This document shows, piece after piece, positions 47,291 through 56,375 of a stretch of 64,000 nucleotides of DNA (positions are counted from its first letter, which is position 1; each line of letters opens with the position of its first letter). The stretch spans positions 62,001-126,000 of the forward strand of contig JAPFBR010000001.1 of assembly GCA_035798135.1 (NCBI GenBank), given 5' to 3'. The notes below the pieces were generated by a model, which was not told the origin of the DNA, searched no databases, and saw only the letters and a program-made list of their open reading frames with translations. The stretch comes from Sediminicola sp035798135. Lineage in GTDB: Bacteria > Bacteroidota > Bacteroidia > Flavobacteriales > Flavobacteriaceae. The position numbers and the translations under genes are program-made.

Positions 47291-49456
47291 TTAAAGGTTT
47301 TCTTTAATAAAGTTGGTCATTTTGGTAAATAGGTGGAGTCTGGTATTGCCTCCATATATTCCGTGGTTTTTATCGGGATAAATGGCCCAATCGAACTGCT
47401 TGTTGGCCTGAACCAAGGCTTCAATCATACGCATGGAATTTTGTACATGAACATTGTCATCTCCAGATCCGTGTACCAATAAGTATTTTCCCTTCAGTAA
47501 TTCCGGATAATTAAACGGCGAATTATCATCATACCCACTAGGGTTTTCCGCTGGGGTCTTCATAAATCGCTCCGTATATATACTGTCATAGAAACTCCAA
47601 GAAGTTACAGGAGCAACAGCGATTGCCATTTCAAATACGTCATTCCCCTTAAGCAGGCAATTGGTAGACATAAAGCCTCCATAACTCCATCCCCAAATAC
47701 CGGTACGATTTTCATCGATATATGAAAGGTCGCTCAATTTGGTGGCAGCGGTAATTTGATCTTCAACCTCATATTTTCCCAATTCCAATTGGGTGACCTT
47801 TTTAAAATCCCGTCCTTTAAATCCTGTACCCCTACCATCTACACAGGCAATGATGTATCCTTGGGCAGCTAGCATCTGATACCAATAATCATTGGCGGAC
47901 ATCCACCTATTGGCTACGGACTGCGAACCTGGACCACTGTATTGAAACATCAACAATGGATATTGCTTGGTAGCATCGAAATCCAGTGGTTTGATCATCC
48001 ACATATTAAGCTCGTTGCCATTGACCGTTAGGGTAGAGAATTCCTTCGGACTTATTGCATACGTTTCCAATTTCTTAAGCAGTACCTGGTTATCTTTAAT
48101 TTTCTTTAGTTCCTTCCCTGATTGCGACTTGTGCAAGGTAAATGCCGGCGGTGTAGTTGCACTGGAAAATGTATTTATGAAGTACGTGAAATCGGCACTA
48201 AAAGAGGCAGTACTCTGACCAGTCTTCTGGGTCAGTCTTTTTTTGTTTTTTCCATTGCTCCCAATACTGTATACATCCCTATTAATGGATCCATTTTCTA
48301 TGGATTGGTAATAGATCCTATCCGCTTTCCTGTCATAACCATAATAGCTGGTTACTTCCCAAGCACCTTTAGTGACTTGGTTCTTCAACTTTCCTTTTGA
48401 ATCATATAAATACAAATGGTTGTACCCATCCTTTTCACTGCTCCAGATAAAACTGTCATCGGCCAAAAAAGTAAGGTTGTCCGTAATATCAACATAAGCC
48501 TTGTCGCTCTCCTCCAATAGAAGGGACACTTTATTGTTACCGGCATTAACCGATAATAATTTTAAAAGATCTTGGTGTCGGTTCAATGTTTGAACGCTAA
48601 GACTATTTGCATTATTCATCCATTTTATCCGTGGAATATAATAGGCATCTCCCAAATCTACCATGGACACTTTGTCCTTGGCCACATCGTATAAGTGCAA
48701 AGAAACAATTGCATTATTCTCTCCCGCCTTTGGATACTTAAATTCATGTCGGCTTGGATATAATTCCGAACCATACAAATCCATGGAAAATTCTGGAACC
48801 TGCGATTCATCAAAACGAATGAATGCTATTTTGGAGCTATTGGAATTCCATTCGAAAGCACGAACAAAACCAAATTCTTCTTCATATACCCAATCGGTGA
48901 CCCCATTGATGATTTGGTTTTTGATACCGTCCGAAGTAACCTGTACTGTAGTTTTGTCGGCCACCCTGAAAACAAATAAATTATTGTTATGGACGTAAGC
49001 CACCTTTGAGCCATCAGGAGAAAGCGTTGGCTCTTGAATTTTTTTATCCGCTATTTTCACGATGGTTTTGGACGCAACATTGTACAAATAAAAAATACCT
49101 AAGGTTGAACGCCTAAAGATGGGCTCAATTTCTGTTGCCAATATAATTTTACTTTCGTCTTCGCTAAACTCATAGGAAGTAAAATAAGGGATTTGTGCAC
49201 TATCAGCGGATGAAACTATAGTCTCCAACTTTTCCAAGGTCTCATATTCGTATTTATCGATAATGGAAGATTTTGTATCCCGTCCTTTGTTGAGCACGGT
49301 ATACTCCGTTCCACTATTCATGGACCTAAGCACATCCATACCTTCGGTTCCAAATTCCCCATTCCAAATATCCTCTAATGGAATTTGCTTGTTTTGGGCT
49401 GTACTGGCCACTATAATTCCTAAAATAAAGAAGAGTACTAGGCGTAGTTTTTTCAT
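47291..49456 (-). CDS. S9B dipeptidyl-peptidase IV-like protease
   Basis: A 721-residue exported enzyme with signal peptide (residues 1-20). The N-terminal part is the eight-bladed DPP-IV propeller (SPDGSKVAYVHNNNLFV, VTDWVYEEEFGFVRAFEWN, which also carries the substrate-binding Glu pair in EEEF). The C-terminal alpha/beta hydrolase has the nucleophile Ser in GWSYGGF, Asp in GSGDDNVHVQNS and His in PDKNHGIYGG. It removes X-Pro or X-Ala dipeptides from peptide N-termini. It forms a two-gene unit with the POT transporter. Confidence 0.93.
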   Translation of the reverse strand: MKKLRLVLFFILGIIVASTAQNKQIPLEDIWNGEFGTEGMDVLRSMNSGTEYTVLNKGRDTKSSIIDKYEYETLEKLETIVSSADSAQIPYFTSYEFSEDESKIILATEIEPIFRRSTLGIFYLYNVASKTIVKIADKKIQEPTLSPDGSKVAYVHNNNLFVFRVADKTTVQVTSDGIKNQIINGVTDWVYEEEFGFVRAFEWNSNSSKIAFIRFDESQVPEFSMDLYGSELYPSRHEFKYPKAGENNAIVSLHLYDVAKDKVSMVDLGDAYYIPRIKWMNNANSLSVQTLNRHQDLLKLLSVNAGNNKVSLLLEESDKAYVDITDNLTFLADDSFIWSSEKDGYNHLYLYDSKGKLKNQVTKGAWEVTSYYGYDRKADRIYYQSIENGSINRDVYSIGSNGKNKKRLTQKTGQSTASFSADFTYFINTFSSATTPPAFTLHKSQSGKELKKIKDNQVLLKKLETYAISPKEFSTLTVNGNELNMWMIKPLDFDATKQYPLLMFQYSGPGSQSVANRWMSANDYWYQMLAAQGYIIACVDGRGTGFKGRDFKKVTQLELGKYEVEDQITAATKLSDLSYIDENRTGIWGWSYGGFMSTNCLLKGNDVFEMAIAVAPVTSWSFYDSIYTERFMKTPAENPSGYDDNSPFNYPELLKGKYLLVHGSGDDNVHVQNSMRMIEALVQANKQFDWAIYPDKNHGIYGGNTRLHLFTKMTNFIKENL

Positions 49457-49594
49457 TAATTTTCAATAATTGTTTAAAACGTCCAAGTTTACTAATAATT
49501 TCACAGAAAAATAAACTTTGAACCTAAATAATCGCAACTTTAGGATAGTAGTAGCACTTGGCTATGAGGTCCCTCTAATTATTGTGTTTATCAC

Positions 49595-49602
49595 TATCTT
49601 TG
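49595..49602 (+). promoter_or_regulatory. -7 promoter element of the mevalonate gene pair
   Basis: TATCTTTG, an exact TAnnTTTG core 23 bases before the ATG at 49626. Confidence 0.5.
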
Positions 49603-49625
49603 AAGCCAAGACCAAACAATAGAAG

Positions 49626-50942
49626 ATGGTGCCCATAGAAGGATTTTCAAAGCTTACCAAAGAAGAAAAAATTGAATGGATTTCAAATCGATATACAGAT
49701 AATTCACAGGAAACCAAAGCAACCATCAAACGCTATTGGAACACGGATAAAGAGCTCCAAAAGTTACACGATGAGTTTATAGAAAACACCATCACCAACT
49801 TTTATCTGCCTCTGGGTATTGCGCCTAATTTTTTGATAAACGACAAACTGTATGCCATCCCCATGGCCATTGAGGAAAGCTCTGTGGTAGCAGCAGCTAG
49901 TAAAGCTGCGAAATTCTGGCTTCACCGCGGTGGATTCAAAACCGAGGTTTTGGGTACTGAAAAAATTGGGCAGGTACATTTTATGTATAAGGGTGATGAC
50001 CAAAAATTGGTGTCTTTCTTCAATGGCATTAAACCCAAGCTCTTGGAGGAAACCACATTCATCACCAAAAATATGACCAAAAGGGGTGGAGGTATCACCA
50101 ATATCCTTTTACGCAATAAGAGTAAAGATCTTAAAGACTACTACCAACTGCATTGCACTTTTGAAACCTTGGATGCCATGGGTGCCAATTTCATCAATTC
50201 TTGTTTAGAACAATTGGCATTGACGCTAAAAAGGGAGGCCATGGAATTTTCGGGATTTACAGAAGATGAAAAGAACATTGAGATTGTAATGAGCATTCTT
50301 TCCAACTATGTGCCAAATTGTTTGGTAAAAGCAGCGGTCAGTTGCCCTATTAAAGACTTGAAAGATGATAATGTATTTTCGTCCATGGAATTTGCCGAAA
50401 AAATGGTGCGGGCCGTTAACATTGCCAAGGTAGAACCGTATCGGGCCGTCACCCACAACAAGGGAATCATGAACGGAATAGATGCCGTGGTCTTGGCCAC
50501 CGGAAACGACTTCAGGGCAGTTGAAGCGGGCATTCATGCCTATGCTTCCAAGGACGGACAGTACACGAGTTTGACACACGCCTCAATTGAAAATGGGATC
50601 TTTAAGTTTTGGATAGAAATACCATTGGCATTGGGAACAGTCGGCGGATTGACAAGTTTACACCCATTGGCAAAAATGGCCCTTGATATTTTAGATAGAC
50701 CTACGGCAAAGGAATTGATGCAGTTGGTTGCGGTAGCAGGTTTGGCACAAAATTTCGCAGCTATAAAATCCTTGGTAACTACAGGGATTCAACAGGGGCA
50801 TATGAAAATGCATCTTATGAATATATTAAACCAGATGCAGGCTACAGAAGAAGAAAAAAACACATTGGTACATCACTTTAAAAAAAACACGGTTACGCAC
50901 AGTGCTGTGGTGGAGGCAATTCAGCAATTACGAAAAGGGTAA
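49626..50942 (+). CDS. mvaA: hydroxymethylglutaryl-CoA reductase, class II
   Basis: A 438-residue bacterial-type HMG-CoA reductase converting HMG-CoA to mevalonate. The catalytic Glu is in PMAIEESSVVAAASKAAKFW, the lysine in THNKGIMNG and the aspartate in LATGNDFRAVEAG; the C-terminal His segment is near THSAVVEAI. Class II enzymes were first known as degradative, but in Bacteroidota they serve mevalonate-dependent isoprenoid synthesis. The adjacent GHMP kinase (TAATG overlap) supports a biosynthetic role. Confidence 0.93.
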   Translation: MVPIEGFSKLTKEEKIEWISNRYTDNSQETKATIKRYWNTDKELQKLHDEFIENTITNFYLPLGIAPNFLINDKLYAIPMAIEESSVVAAASKAAKFWLHRGGFKTEVLGTEKIGQVHFMYKGDDQKLVSFFNGIKPKLLEETTFITKNMTKRGGGITNILLRNKSKDLKDYYQLHCTFETLDAMGANFINSCLEQLALTLKREAMEFSGFTEDEKNIEIVMSILSNYVPNCLVKAAVSCPIKDLKDDNVFSSMEFAEKMVRAVNIAKVEPYRAVTHNKGIMNGIDAVVLATGNDFRAVEAGIHAYASKDGQYTSLTHASIENGIFKFWIEIPLALGTVGGLTSLHPLAKMALDILDRPTAKELMQLVAVAGLAQNFAAIKSLVTTGIQQGHMKMHLMNILNQMQATEEEKNTLVHHFKKNTVTHSAVVEAIQQLRKG

Positions 50943-51874
50943 TGGAAATACACTACTACAGCCATGGCAAACTATTGATTACAGGTGAATACGCCGTACT
51001 CGATGGCGCACGAAGTTTGGCACTGCCCACTAAATATGGGCAATCCCTAAAGATTATCCCTATTGCAGGTTCCAGGATACAATGGAAGAGCTATACAAAC
51101 ACGGAAGAGGTTTGGTTCAAAACTTCTTTTGAAGCCGATGAAATTAAAAAATACATTACTAAAAAAAAAGAAAGCCAAAAAAAGGCAGAATCCTCTATAA
51201 GGGAAACTTTACTCCAAATCCTTACAGCGGCCTATCATTTAAATCCTAATTTTCTATATAATCCCAATGGACTGCTGGTAGAAACCCATTTGGATTTCCC
51301 AAGGGCTTGGGGCCTGGGCTCTTCCTCCACTCTAATCAACAATATAGCCCAATGGGCCCAAGTGGACGCATTTAAACTGCTCTGGGAAGCATTTCCGGGC
51401 AGTGGTTATGACATTGCATGTGCACAGCACGAATCTTCCATCCTATACCAATTGAACAAGGACAAGCCAGTTGTGGAAGAAGTCGTTTTTAATCCTCCTT
51501 TTAAAGACCAGTTATACTTTGTCCATCTCAACCAGAAACAAAATAGCCAGGAGGGTATTGCCCAATATCGGAAAATGTCGATTGACCTACCGCATTTAAT
51601 TACCACTGTAGGACATATCACCAATAGGCTTCTACAATGCCAGGAATTACAAGAGTTTAATTTATTGATTGACGAACACGAGCAATTAATAGCAACCACC
51701 CTACAACTGGAAACCGTAAAAACCAGGCTGTTTCCCGACTTTCCAGGAAGCATGAAAAGTTTGGGGGCATGGGGAGGCGATTTTATCTTGGCCACAGGCC
51801 CAGTTGAAGCCAAATCCTATTTCAATAAAAAGGGCTTTCGTACCGTTATCCCTTATTCCGAAATGGTATTGTAA
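50942..51874 (+). CDS. GYDIA-type GHMP kinase (mevalonate-pathway kinase-like)
   Basis: A 310-residue GHMP-superfamily kinase. The N-terminal GKLLITGEYAVLDGARSLALPT resembles mevalonate and phosphomevalonate kinases. The ATP loop is PRAWGLGSSSTLI, and the name-giving GYDIACAQHESS follows. A C-terminal glycine-rich GAWGGDFILATG is the third GHMP motif. Its start overlaps the reductase stop, so it should phosphorylate mevalonate or a downstream intermediate; which one cannot be read from sequence. It ends within the bidirectional terminator. Confidence 0.85.
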   Translation: MEIHYYSHGKLLITGEYAVLDGARSLALPTKYGQSLKIIPIAGSRIQWKSYTNTEEVWFKTSFEADEIKKYITKKKESQKKAESSIRETLLQILTAAYHLNPNFLYNPNGLLVETHLDFPRAWGLGSSSTLINNIAQWAQVDAFKLLWEAFPGSGYDIACAQHESSILYQLNKDKPVVEEVVFNPPFKDQLYFVHLNQKQNSQEGIAQYRKMSIDLPHLITTVGHITNRLLQCQELQEFNLLIDEHEQLIATTLQLETVKTRLFPDFPGSMKSLGAWGGDFILATGPVEAKSYFNKKGFRTVIPYSEMVL

Positions 51875-51910
51875 CATAAAAAAGCCTCCCATTGGGAGGC
51901 TTTTTTATGT
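51874..51910. terminator. bidirectional terminator between the GHMP kinase and PPIase genes
   Basis: Perfect 17-base arms (ACATAAAAAAGCCTCCC and its complement) around ATT. The symmetric A6 and T6 runs allow termination both ways. The left arm begins on the last base of the GHMP kinase stop codon. Confidence 0.93.
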
Positions 51911-51928
51911 CTTAAATTATTTTCTAAA

Positions 51929-54049
51929 TTAGTAGAAAATTGATCTTTTATCTTCTATTTCTGCTTTATCTTTTAAAGCTGTAAATACTGAATTATTAAC
52001 CTTTGATTCATTTGCAGCCTTTACATTATTGGCATAGGTACTGTAATTTTCCAATTTAGGGGCTTCCTCCTTATTGGTAACGGTTACCATAAACACTCCA
52101 GTTTCGCCCTTGATCAATCCAGAAGTTTTCCCTTTATCCAAAGCAAAAGCCCTACCTACAACCAACGGCTCTCTACCTGCACCTGGAATAGTAGGTGTCA
52201 GCATGGTTAGTGATGATGCTGTCGCCATGCTTACATTGTTATCCTTGGCCAAAGCATCAATGGACTTACCTTTATTGGCTTCCATAATACGTACTGCTTT
52301 TTTGTCCTTTCTTATTTTTGGAAGAACAATCACGGATGCATCTTCAGGAGACATAACGCCTTCTTTATAAGTTGCCGTCAATTGAACCACAGCATAACCA
52401 TTGTTAATGTTGAAACGTTTGATATCCCCTACTTTGGTATCACTGTTAAAGGCCCATTGCACTACCGGTCTTTGAGCTGATAATCCAGGAAGGTTTTCTT
52501 CCATTGCCTTAATCTTGTTTACAGGTCTTACCGCATAATCATTTGATTTTGCCAACGCTGCGAATGTTTCTTTTGAGTCGGCAGTTTCCATCTCAAATTT
52601 GGTTGCATCTGTAAATAATTTGTTGGAAGTTTCCTCTGAAGGCTCTATTTGCCTAGCCAAGGTTGCTATTCTATAAATATCCTGTTTGTCGTCTACCTTT
52701 ACTATATGAAAACCAAATTCTGTCTCCACTAAACCTACATATCCTACTGAATTGTTGAAAGCAACATCATTGAATTTTTCGGTCATTACACCTTCTTGGA
52801 AATATCCAAGATCTCCACCTCTGGGAGCTGAAGGTCCATCTGATTTATCTCTGGCCAGTTCTGCGAAAACAACACCATCCTTTTTAGCTTCGATCAAAAG
52901 TTCTTTTGCTTCTTTTTCAGCTTCTTCTCTAGTTCTCTGTACTTCCGGATTAGCCCTTTCAGCACCGGCAAAAGAAATTAAGATATGGCTTGCCTTGACA
53001 GAACCTTTTGGTTTTTTGCTGACCATTTTGGAAAACTTGAAGAATTCTCCATCCCTGTAAGGACCGTAAATTTCACCGATTGACAAATTGATCAAAGAAT
53101 CAGCGAATTTCGCTGGTAAGTCATTTTTGGCCTTGTAAATGGTATCGTATTTCAAATCAGAATTCCTGTCCAAGAAAGCTGTCAGATCTGTGCTCTTTCT
53201 AAAACCAACAATGGTATCGTTTGCATCTGTCGTTGAATTGTATTCAATAGAATCGTCCAATAATTTAACGATCTCCTCCTTTACGGCATTTTCATCTTCC
53301 AAAGATGCTTTCTCTTCAAAGTATACAAAACGAATATCCCTAGCTTCTTCTTGCTTAAAATCTTTTTTATGGGCCGAAATATAGTTTTCGATCTCCTTTT
53401 TACTAACCTCAATGGTGCTATCCGCTATTGAAGTATAGGGTACCCGTACATAACTAAGATCTACCTTGTCATTTGCCAATTTATAATCGAACTCTCCTTC
53501 TTTTAAGGTTGCCCCTACTCCTGCTCTCACCAAATTAAAGTAAGTCTGCTCTTTTGCCATTTGGATGATCGCCTTTTCTTCCTGCAACCAAATCTCATAT
53601 TGAGCCGGATTGTTAGCTTTAAGGTCTGCAATAAACTCACGGAATTTATTTTGATCGAATACCCCACTTTCATTTAAGAATTGAGGACTTTCGCTATACG
53701 CAGGATTACTGCTGATATAATTTACAATCTGGTCTTGCTCAATATCGATACCCAGCTCTTCAAATTGCTGGCCCAAAACCATATTACGAACTTCTTGATC
53801 CCACACACTGTTTACCAATTGCATGGAGGAAGCCTGAGGACCATATCGCCTAGAAGCCGCTTCTACCTTTTGCCTAAACTCATCTATAGAGACCTCTTCA
53901 CCATTAATTTCTGCCACGGAAGAACCAACCTTTCCGTCAGAAAAGCCATTACTGCTGAACACACCTGAAATCACAAATGCAAACAAAGCCAACCCGATGA
54001 TCAAAATCAATATAGTGGTCCGTTTCCTAATATTCTCTAATACTGCCAT
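51929..54049 (-). CDS. periplasmic peptidyl-prolyl isomerase, SurA/PpiD-like
   Basis: A 706-residue chaperone anchored by one N-terminal helix (ILILIIGLALFAFVISGVF, about residues 13-31). It has a SurA-N-like helical part (NGEEVSIDEFRQKVEAASRRYG, given in part) and a parvulin domain near residues 345-445 (VKASHILISFAGA, FAELARDKSDGPSAPRGGDLGYF, VETEFGFHIVKVDDK). A second, less clear isomerase-like region follows. It should assist folding of outer-membrane proteins. It is the last gene of the coaX-to-PPIase stretch but has a 228-base upstream gap with its own promoter core. Confidence 0.9.
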   Translation of the reverse strand: MAVLENIRKRTTILILIIGLALFAFVISGVFSSNGFSDGKVGSSVAEINGEEVSIDEFRQKVEAASRRYGPQASSMQLVNSVWDQEVRNMVLGQQFEELGIDIEQDQIVNYISSNPAYSESPQFLNESGVFDQNKFREFIADLKANNPAQYEIWLQEEKAIIQMAKEQTYFNLVRAGVGATLKEGEFDYKLANDKVDLSYVRVPYTSIADSTIEVSKKEIENYISAHKKDFKQEEARDIRFVYFEEKASLEDENAVKEEIVKLLDDSIEYNSTTDANDTIVGFRKSTDLTAFLDRNSDLKYDTIYKAKNDLPAKFADSLINLSIGEIYGPYRDGEFFKFSKMVSKKPKGSVKASHILISFAGAERANPEVQRTREEAEKEAKELLIEAKKDGVVFAELARDKSDGPSAPRGGDLGYFQEGVMTEKFNDVAFNNSVGYVGLVETEFGFHIVKVDDKQDIYRIATLARQIEPSEETSNKLFTDATKFEMETADSKETFAALAKSNDYAVRPVNKIKAMEENLPGLSAQRPVVQWAFNSDTKVGDIKRFNINNGYAVVQLTATYKEGVMSPEDASVIVLPKIRKDKKAVRIMEANKGKSIDALAKDNNVSMATASSLTMLTPTIPGAGREPLVVGRAFALDKGKTSGLIKGETGVFMVTVTNKEEAPKLENYSTYANNVKAANESKVNNSVFTALKDKAEIEDKRSIFY

Positions 54050-54146
54050 TATGTAAACTATTTTAAATCAGTTGGCGAAATTACCATTTTCTTTCATGTA
54101 TTAAAATTTTTATTTTATAAATAGCAAAGAAAATATAGTATAACTG

Positions 54147-54163
54147 ATGGATTATAAATCCAT
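54147..54163. repeat. palindrome in the PPIase leader
   Basis: ATGGATT-ATA-AATCCAT, a perfect 7-base inverted repeat between the candidate promoter (54188-54195) and the PPIase start. It may be an operator or a leader hairpin. Confidence 0.35.
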
Positions 54164-54187
54164 TGTGGTTGCATTGCATGGAATAAG

Positions 54188-54195
54188 CAAAAATA
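54188..54195 (-). promoter_or_regulatory. candidate -7 element of the PPIase gene
   Basis: TATTTTTG on the minus strand, an exact core. It would give a leader of about 130 bases containing the palindrome at 54147-54163. Confidence 0.35.
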
Positions 54196-54277
54196 TAACT
54201 AGGCCCTATAGGTGCTATAGCAGTTTTGAAGGTTATTTTAAGCGAATTTAAAATAATGTACACCTCAACAGGAAGGC

Positions 54278-55567
54278 TTAATCGTTTGTCAAAATTTTAA
54301 GGCTGACCAAGTCAATTTTGGTATTGGAGACCTCCAAAACGGTAAACATGAAATTAGCGATGCCGATTTCAGAGTCTTTTTCTGGAATTTCTCCTGTTTC
54401 ATTGACTATAAGTCCACCAAGGGTTTCATATTCGTCACTCTCCGGTAGGTTGAGTTTGTAGTTCTCGTTGATATAGTCCACTTCCAATCTTGCCGAAAAC
54501 TTATACGTGTTCTCATCAATCTTTTCCTCAAGTAGGTCCGTGGAATCGTGCTCATCCTCTATCTCCCCGAAAAGCTCCTCCACGATATCCTCCACCGTCA
54601 TGATGCCAGAGGTTCCTCCATATTCATCCAGAACAACTGCAATACTCTTTCGCTTTTTAATTAGAACGTTAAGAATGTCACTTATCATCATGGTCTCGGG
54701 AACAAATTCCACAGGTAGAAGAACGCTCTTTATGGTCTTCGGCTTTTTAAACAGCTCGTAGGAATGAACATACCCTATGATATTATCTATGGTATCCTTA
54801 TAGATAAGTATTTTTGAAAACCCGGTCTCCGTAAAAAGCTTTACCAAGGTTTTTGGTTTTTCATGCATTTCTACCGCTGTAATCTCGGTCCGTGGTATCA
54901 TGACTTCCCTAGCTTTTACTGTCGAAAATTCCAGGGCATTCTGAAATATCTGTATTTCGGAATCTACCTCGTCTTCCTCTTCCACGGCTTCCATTTGTTC
55001 CGTGATGTAATCCCCTAGTTCTATTTTACTAAATGCCAATTGCACTTCATCCCCGTCCGTTTTAAAAATCGCTTTTAAGATAAAATCCGACACCCAAATG
55101 ACAAATTCGGAAATGACCGAGAAAAGCAGATAAAAAAGATAGGCTGGTACCGCCAATATTTTGAGGAGGGTATTGGAGTAGATTTGGAACAGCACCTTGG
55201 GTAAAAACTCTGCTGTAAAAAGAATGACCAAGGTGGAAATGATAGTTTGAGCCACCAAACTAAAATCGGTCAACATGATATTGACAAAGCCATATGAAGA
55301 AGGATACATGCCTTGAAACCATAGCATGAGCAAATCCCCCATATAAAAACCATAAACAACCAAGGCGATATTGTTTCCAATTAACATGGATGCAATAAAC
55401 TTGGAGGGTTTCCGAGTAAGCCTAGTGAGTACTTTGGCCAAAATACCCGCCTGCTTTTTCTCTATTTCTATGTGAATTTTATTCGCAGAAATAAATGCTA
55501 TTTCCATTCCTGAAAAAAAAGCGGACAATAAAAGTGTTGCAACGATTACAATTATGGAGGTTTCCAC
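54278..55567 (-). CDS. CNNM/CBS-domain membrane protein (HlyC/CorC family)
   Basis: A 429-residue protein: an N-terminal DUF21/CNNM membrane domain with four hydrophobic segments (to about residue 165), a tandem CBS pair (VMIPRTEITAVEMHEKPKTL ... ILNVLIKKRKSIAVVLDEYGG, shown in part) and a C-terminal CorC/HlyC domain (ARLEVDYINENYKLNLPES). Relatives include magnesium or cobalt efflux factors and the gliding protein GldE, which has the same layout. I cannot assign it to GldE because the gldE neighbours are absent. The start is GTG and overlaps the previous stop (TAGTG). Confidence 0.87.
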   Translation of the reverse strand: METSIIVIVATLLLSAFFSGMEIAFISANKIHIEIEKKQAGILAKVLTRLTRKPSKFIASMLIGNNIALVVYGFYMGDLLMLWFQGMYPSSYGFVNIMLTDFSLVAQTIISTLVILFTAEFLPKVLFQIYSNTLLKILAVPAYLFYLLFSVISEFVIWVSDFILKAIFKTDGDEVQLAFSKIELGDYITEQMEAVEEEDEVDSEIQIFQNALEFSTVKAREVMIPRTEITAVEMHEKPKTLVKLFTETGFSKILIYKDTIDNIIGYVHSYELFKKPKTIKSVLLPVEFVPETMMISDILNVLIKKRKSIAVVLDEYGGTSGIMTVEDIVEELFGEIEDEHDSTDLLEEKIDENTYKFSARLEVDYINENYKLNLPESDEYETLGGLIVNETGEIPEKDSEIGIANFMFTVLEVSNTKIDLVSLKILTND

Positions 55568-55773
55568 TATTTTTTCTGATTGTCGTTTTTACGTTTTTCG
55601 AATTTCTTTCGATAATTTCTTCGGAAAAAGAACATCCCCAAAGATACAGCCGCAAAGAAAATAAAAATGTAAGTCTCTTTAGGCGCGATGCTCCAAAGCG
55701 TTACTATTTTATAAACTGAGATGATGGCAACAACCAAGTAAAGATATTCTGTATATTTTAAAACTTTGATCAT
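55567..55773 (-). CDS. small two-helix membrane protein between lptC and the CBS protein
   Basis: A 68-residue protein with two hydrophobic helices (YLYLVVAIISVYKIVTLW and TYIFIFFAAVSLGMFFF) and a strongly basic tail (RRNYRKKFEKRKNDNQKK). No family is recognised. It starts 1 base after lptC and shares its last base with the GTG of the next gene, so it is tightly coupled to both. The basic tail should face the cytoplasm. Confidence 0.75.
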   Translation of the reverse strand: MIKVLKYTEYLYLVVAIISVYKIVTLWSIAPKETYIFIFFAAVSLGMFFFRRNYRKKFEKRKNDNQKK

Positions 55774-55774
55774 A

Positions 55775-56374
55775 TTATTCTTCTTTAATACTCATAAAAC
55801 CATAGGTCCTATGGGCGCTGAAAAAACTAAAATCTTTATTAAAATCCATTCCTTCTCCGTCCATTATGGTACCGTCTTCCGGATTGGTATATTTAAATTT
55901 TGCTTGGGTAAAAATCCATTCATTTGCCCTATCCCAATATAACTGGGGCGTTTCCAGCTTTTTACCATCATGGGTTTCAATTACAACATTCCCCTGTAAA
56001 TCTATCAAATTTGTATCAGAATAAATAATCCCATAATCGGACTTAATGATACTCTTATTGTTTTGGTCATCGTAAAAGTCTACCTGAAGTCCTTTGGGAA
56101 AAGTTCTATACTTAAACCTTAGATTCTCAAAATCCTCTGTACTTGGACTGGACAAAACGGCAATGATTTTGGTCGATTGCTCACCTTCACTCCCAACCTC
56201 ATTTTTTGTTTCTGTGTAGGTAAGTGTAAAATTTTGGGCCACACCTTGGGGATATATTAATTCCCCTGCTTCTTTCCCAACTCTTTTATAATTGTCCTTA
56301 CAGGATAAAAAAAACATTGCCATAGTAAAAACTACGGCAATGCTCTTGAAATTATTTTTAAAAAGTTTGTACAT
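55775..56374 (-). CDS. lptC: LPS export periplasmic protein LptC
   Basis: A 199-residue LptC-family protein with a lipoprotein-like signal (MFFLSC). The beta-jellyroll pattern is visible in LKYRTFPKGLQVDFYDDQNN-like strands, then KSDYGIIYSDTNLIDLQGNVVIETHDGKKLETPQLYWDRANEWIFT, of which only parts are quoted in the family motif (LIDLQGNVVI, LETPQLYWD). LptC passes LPS from LptB2FG to LptA. In Bacteroidota it is commonly a lipoprotein. It sits 1 base downstream of the TPR gene. Confidence 0.85.
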   Translation of the reverse strand: MYKLFKNNFKSIAVVFTMAMFFLSCKDNYKRVGKEAGELIYPQGVAQNFTLTYTETKNEVGSEGEQSTKIIAVLSSPSTEDFENLRFKYRTFPKGLQVDFYDDQNNKSIIKSDYGIIYSDTNLIDLQGNVVIETHDGKKLETPQLYWDRANEWIFTQAKFKYTNPEDGTIMDGEGMDFNKDFSFFSAHRTYGFMSIKEE

Positions 56375-56375
56375 C

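Noticed and set aside
54278..55567. Assignment of the CBS-domain protein as GldE
   Set aside because: The domain layout matches, but many non-gliding homologs share it and the usual gldE neighbours are absent.
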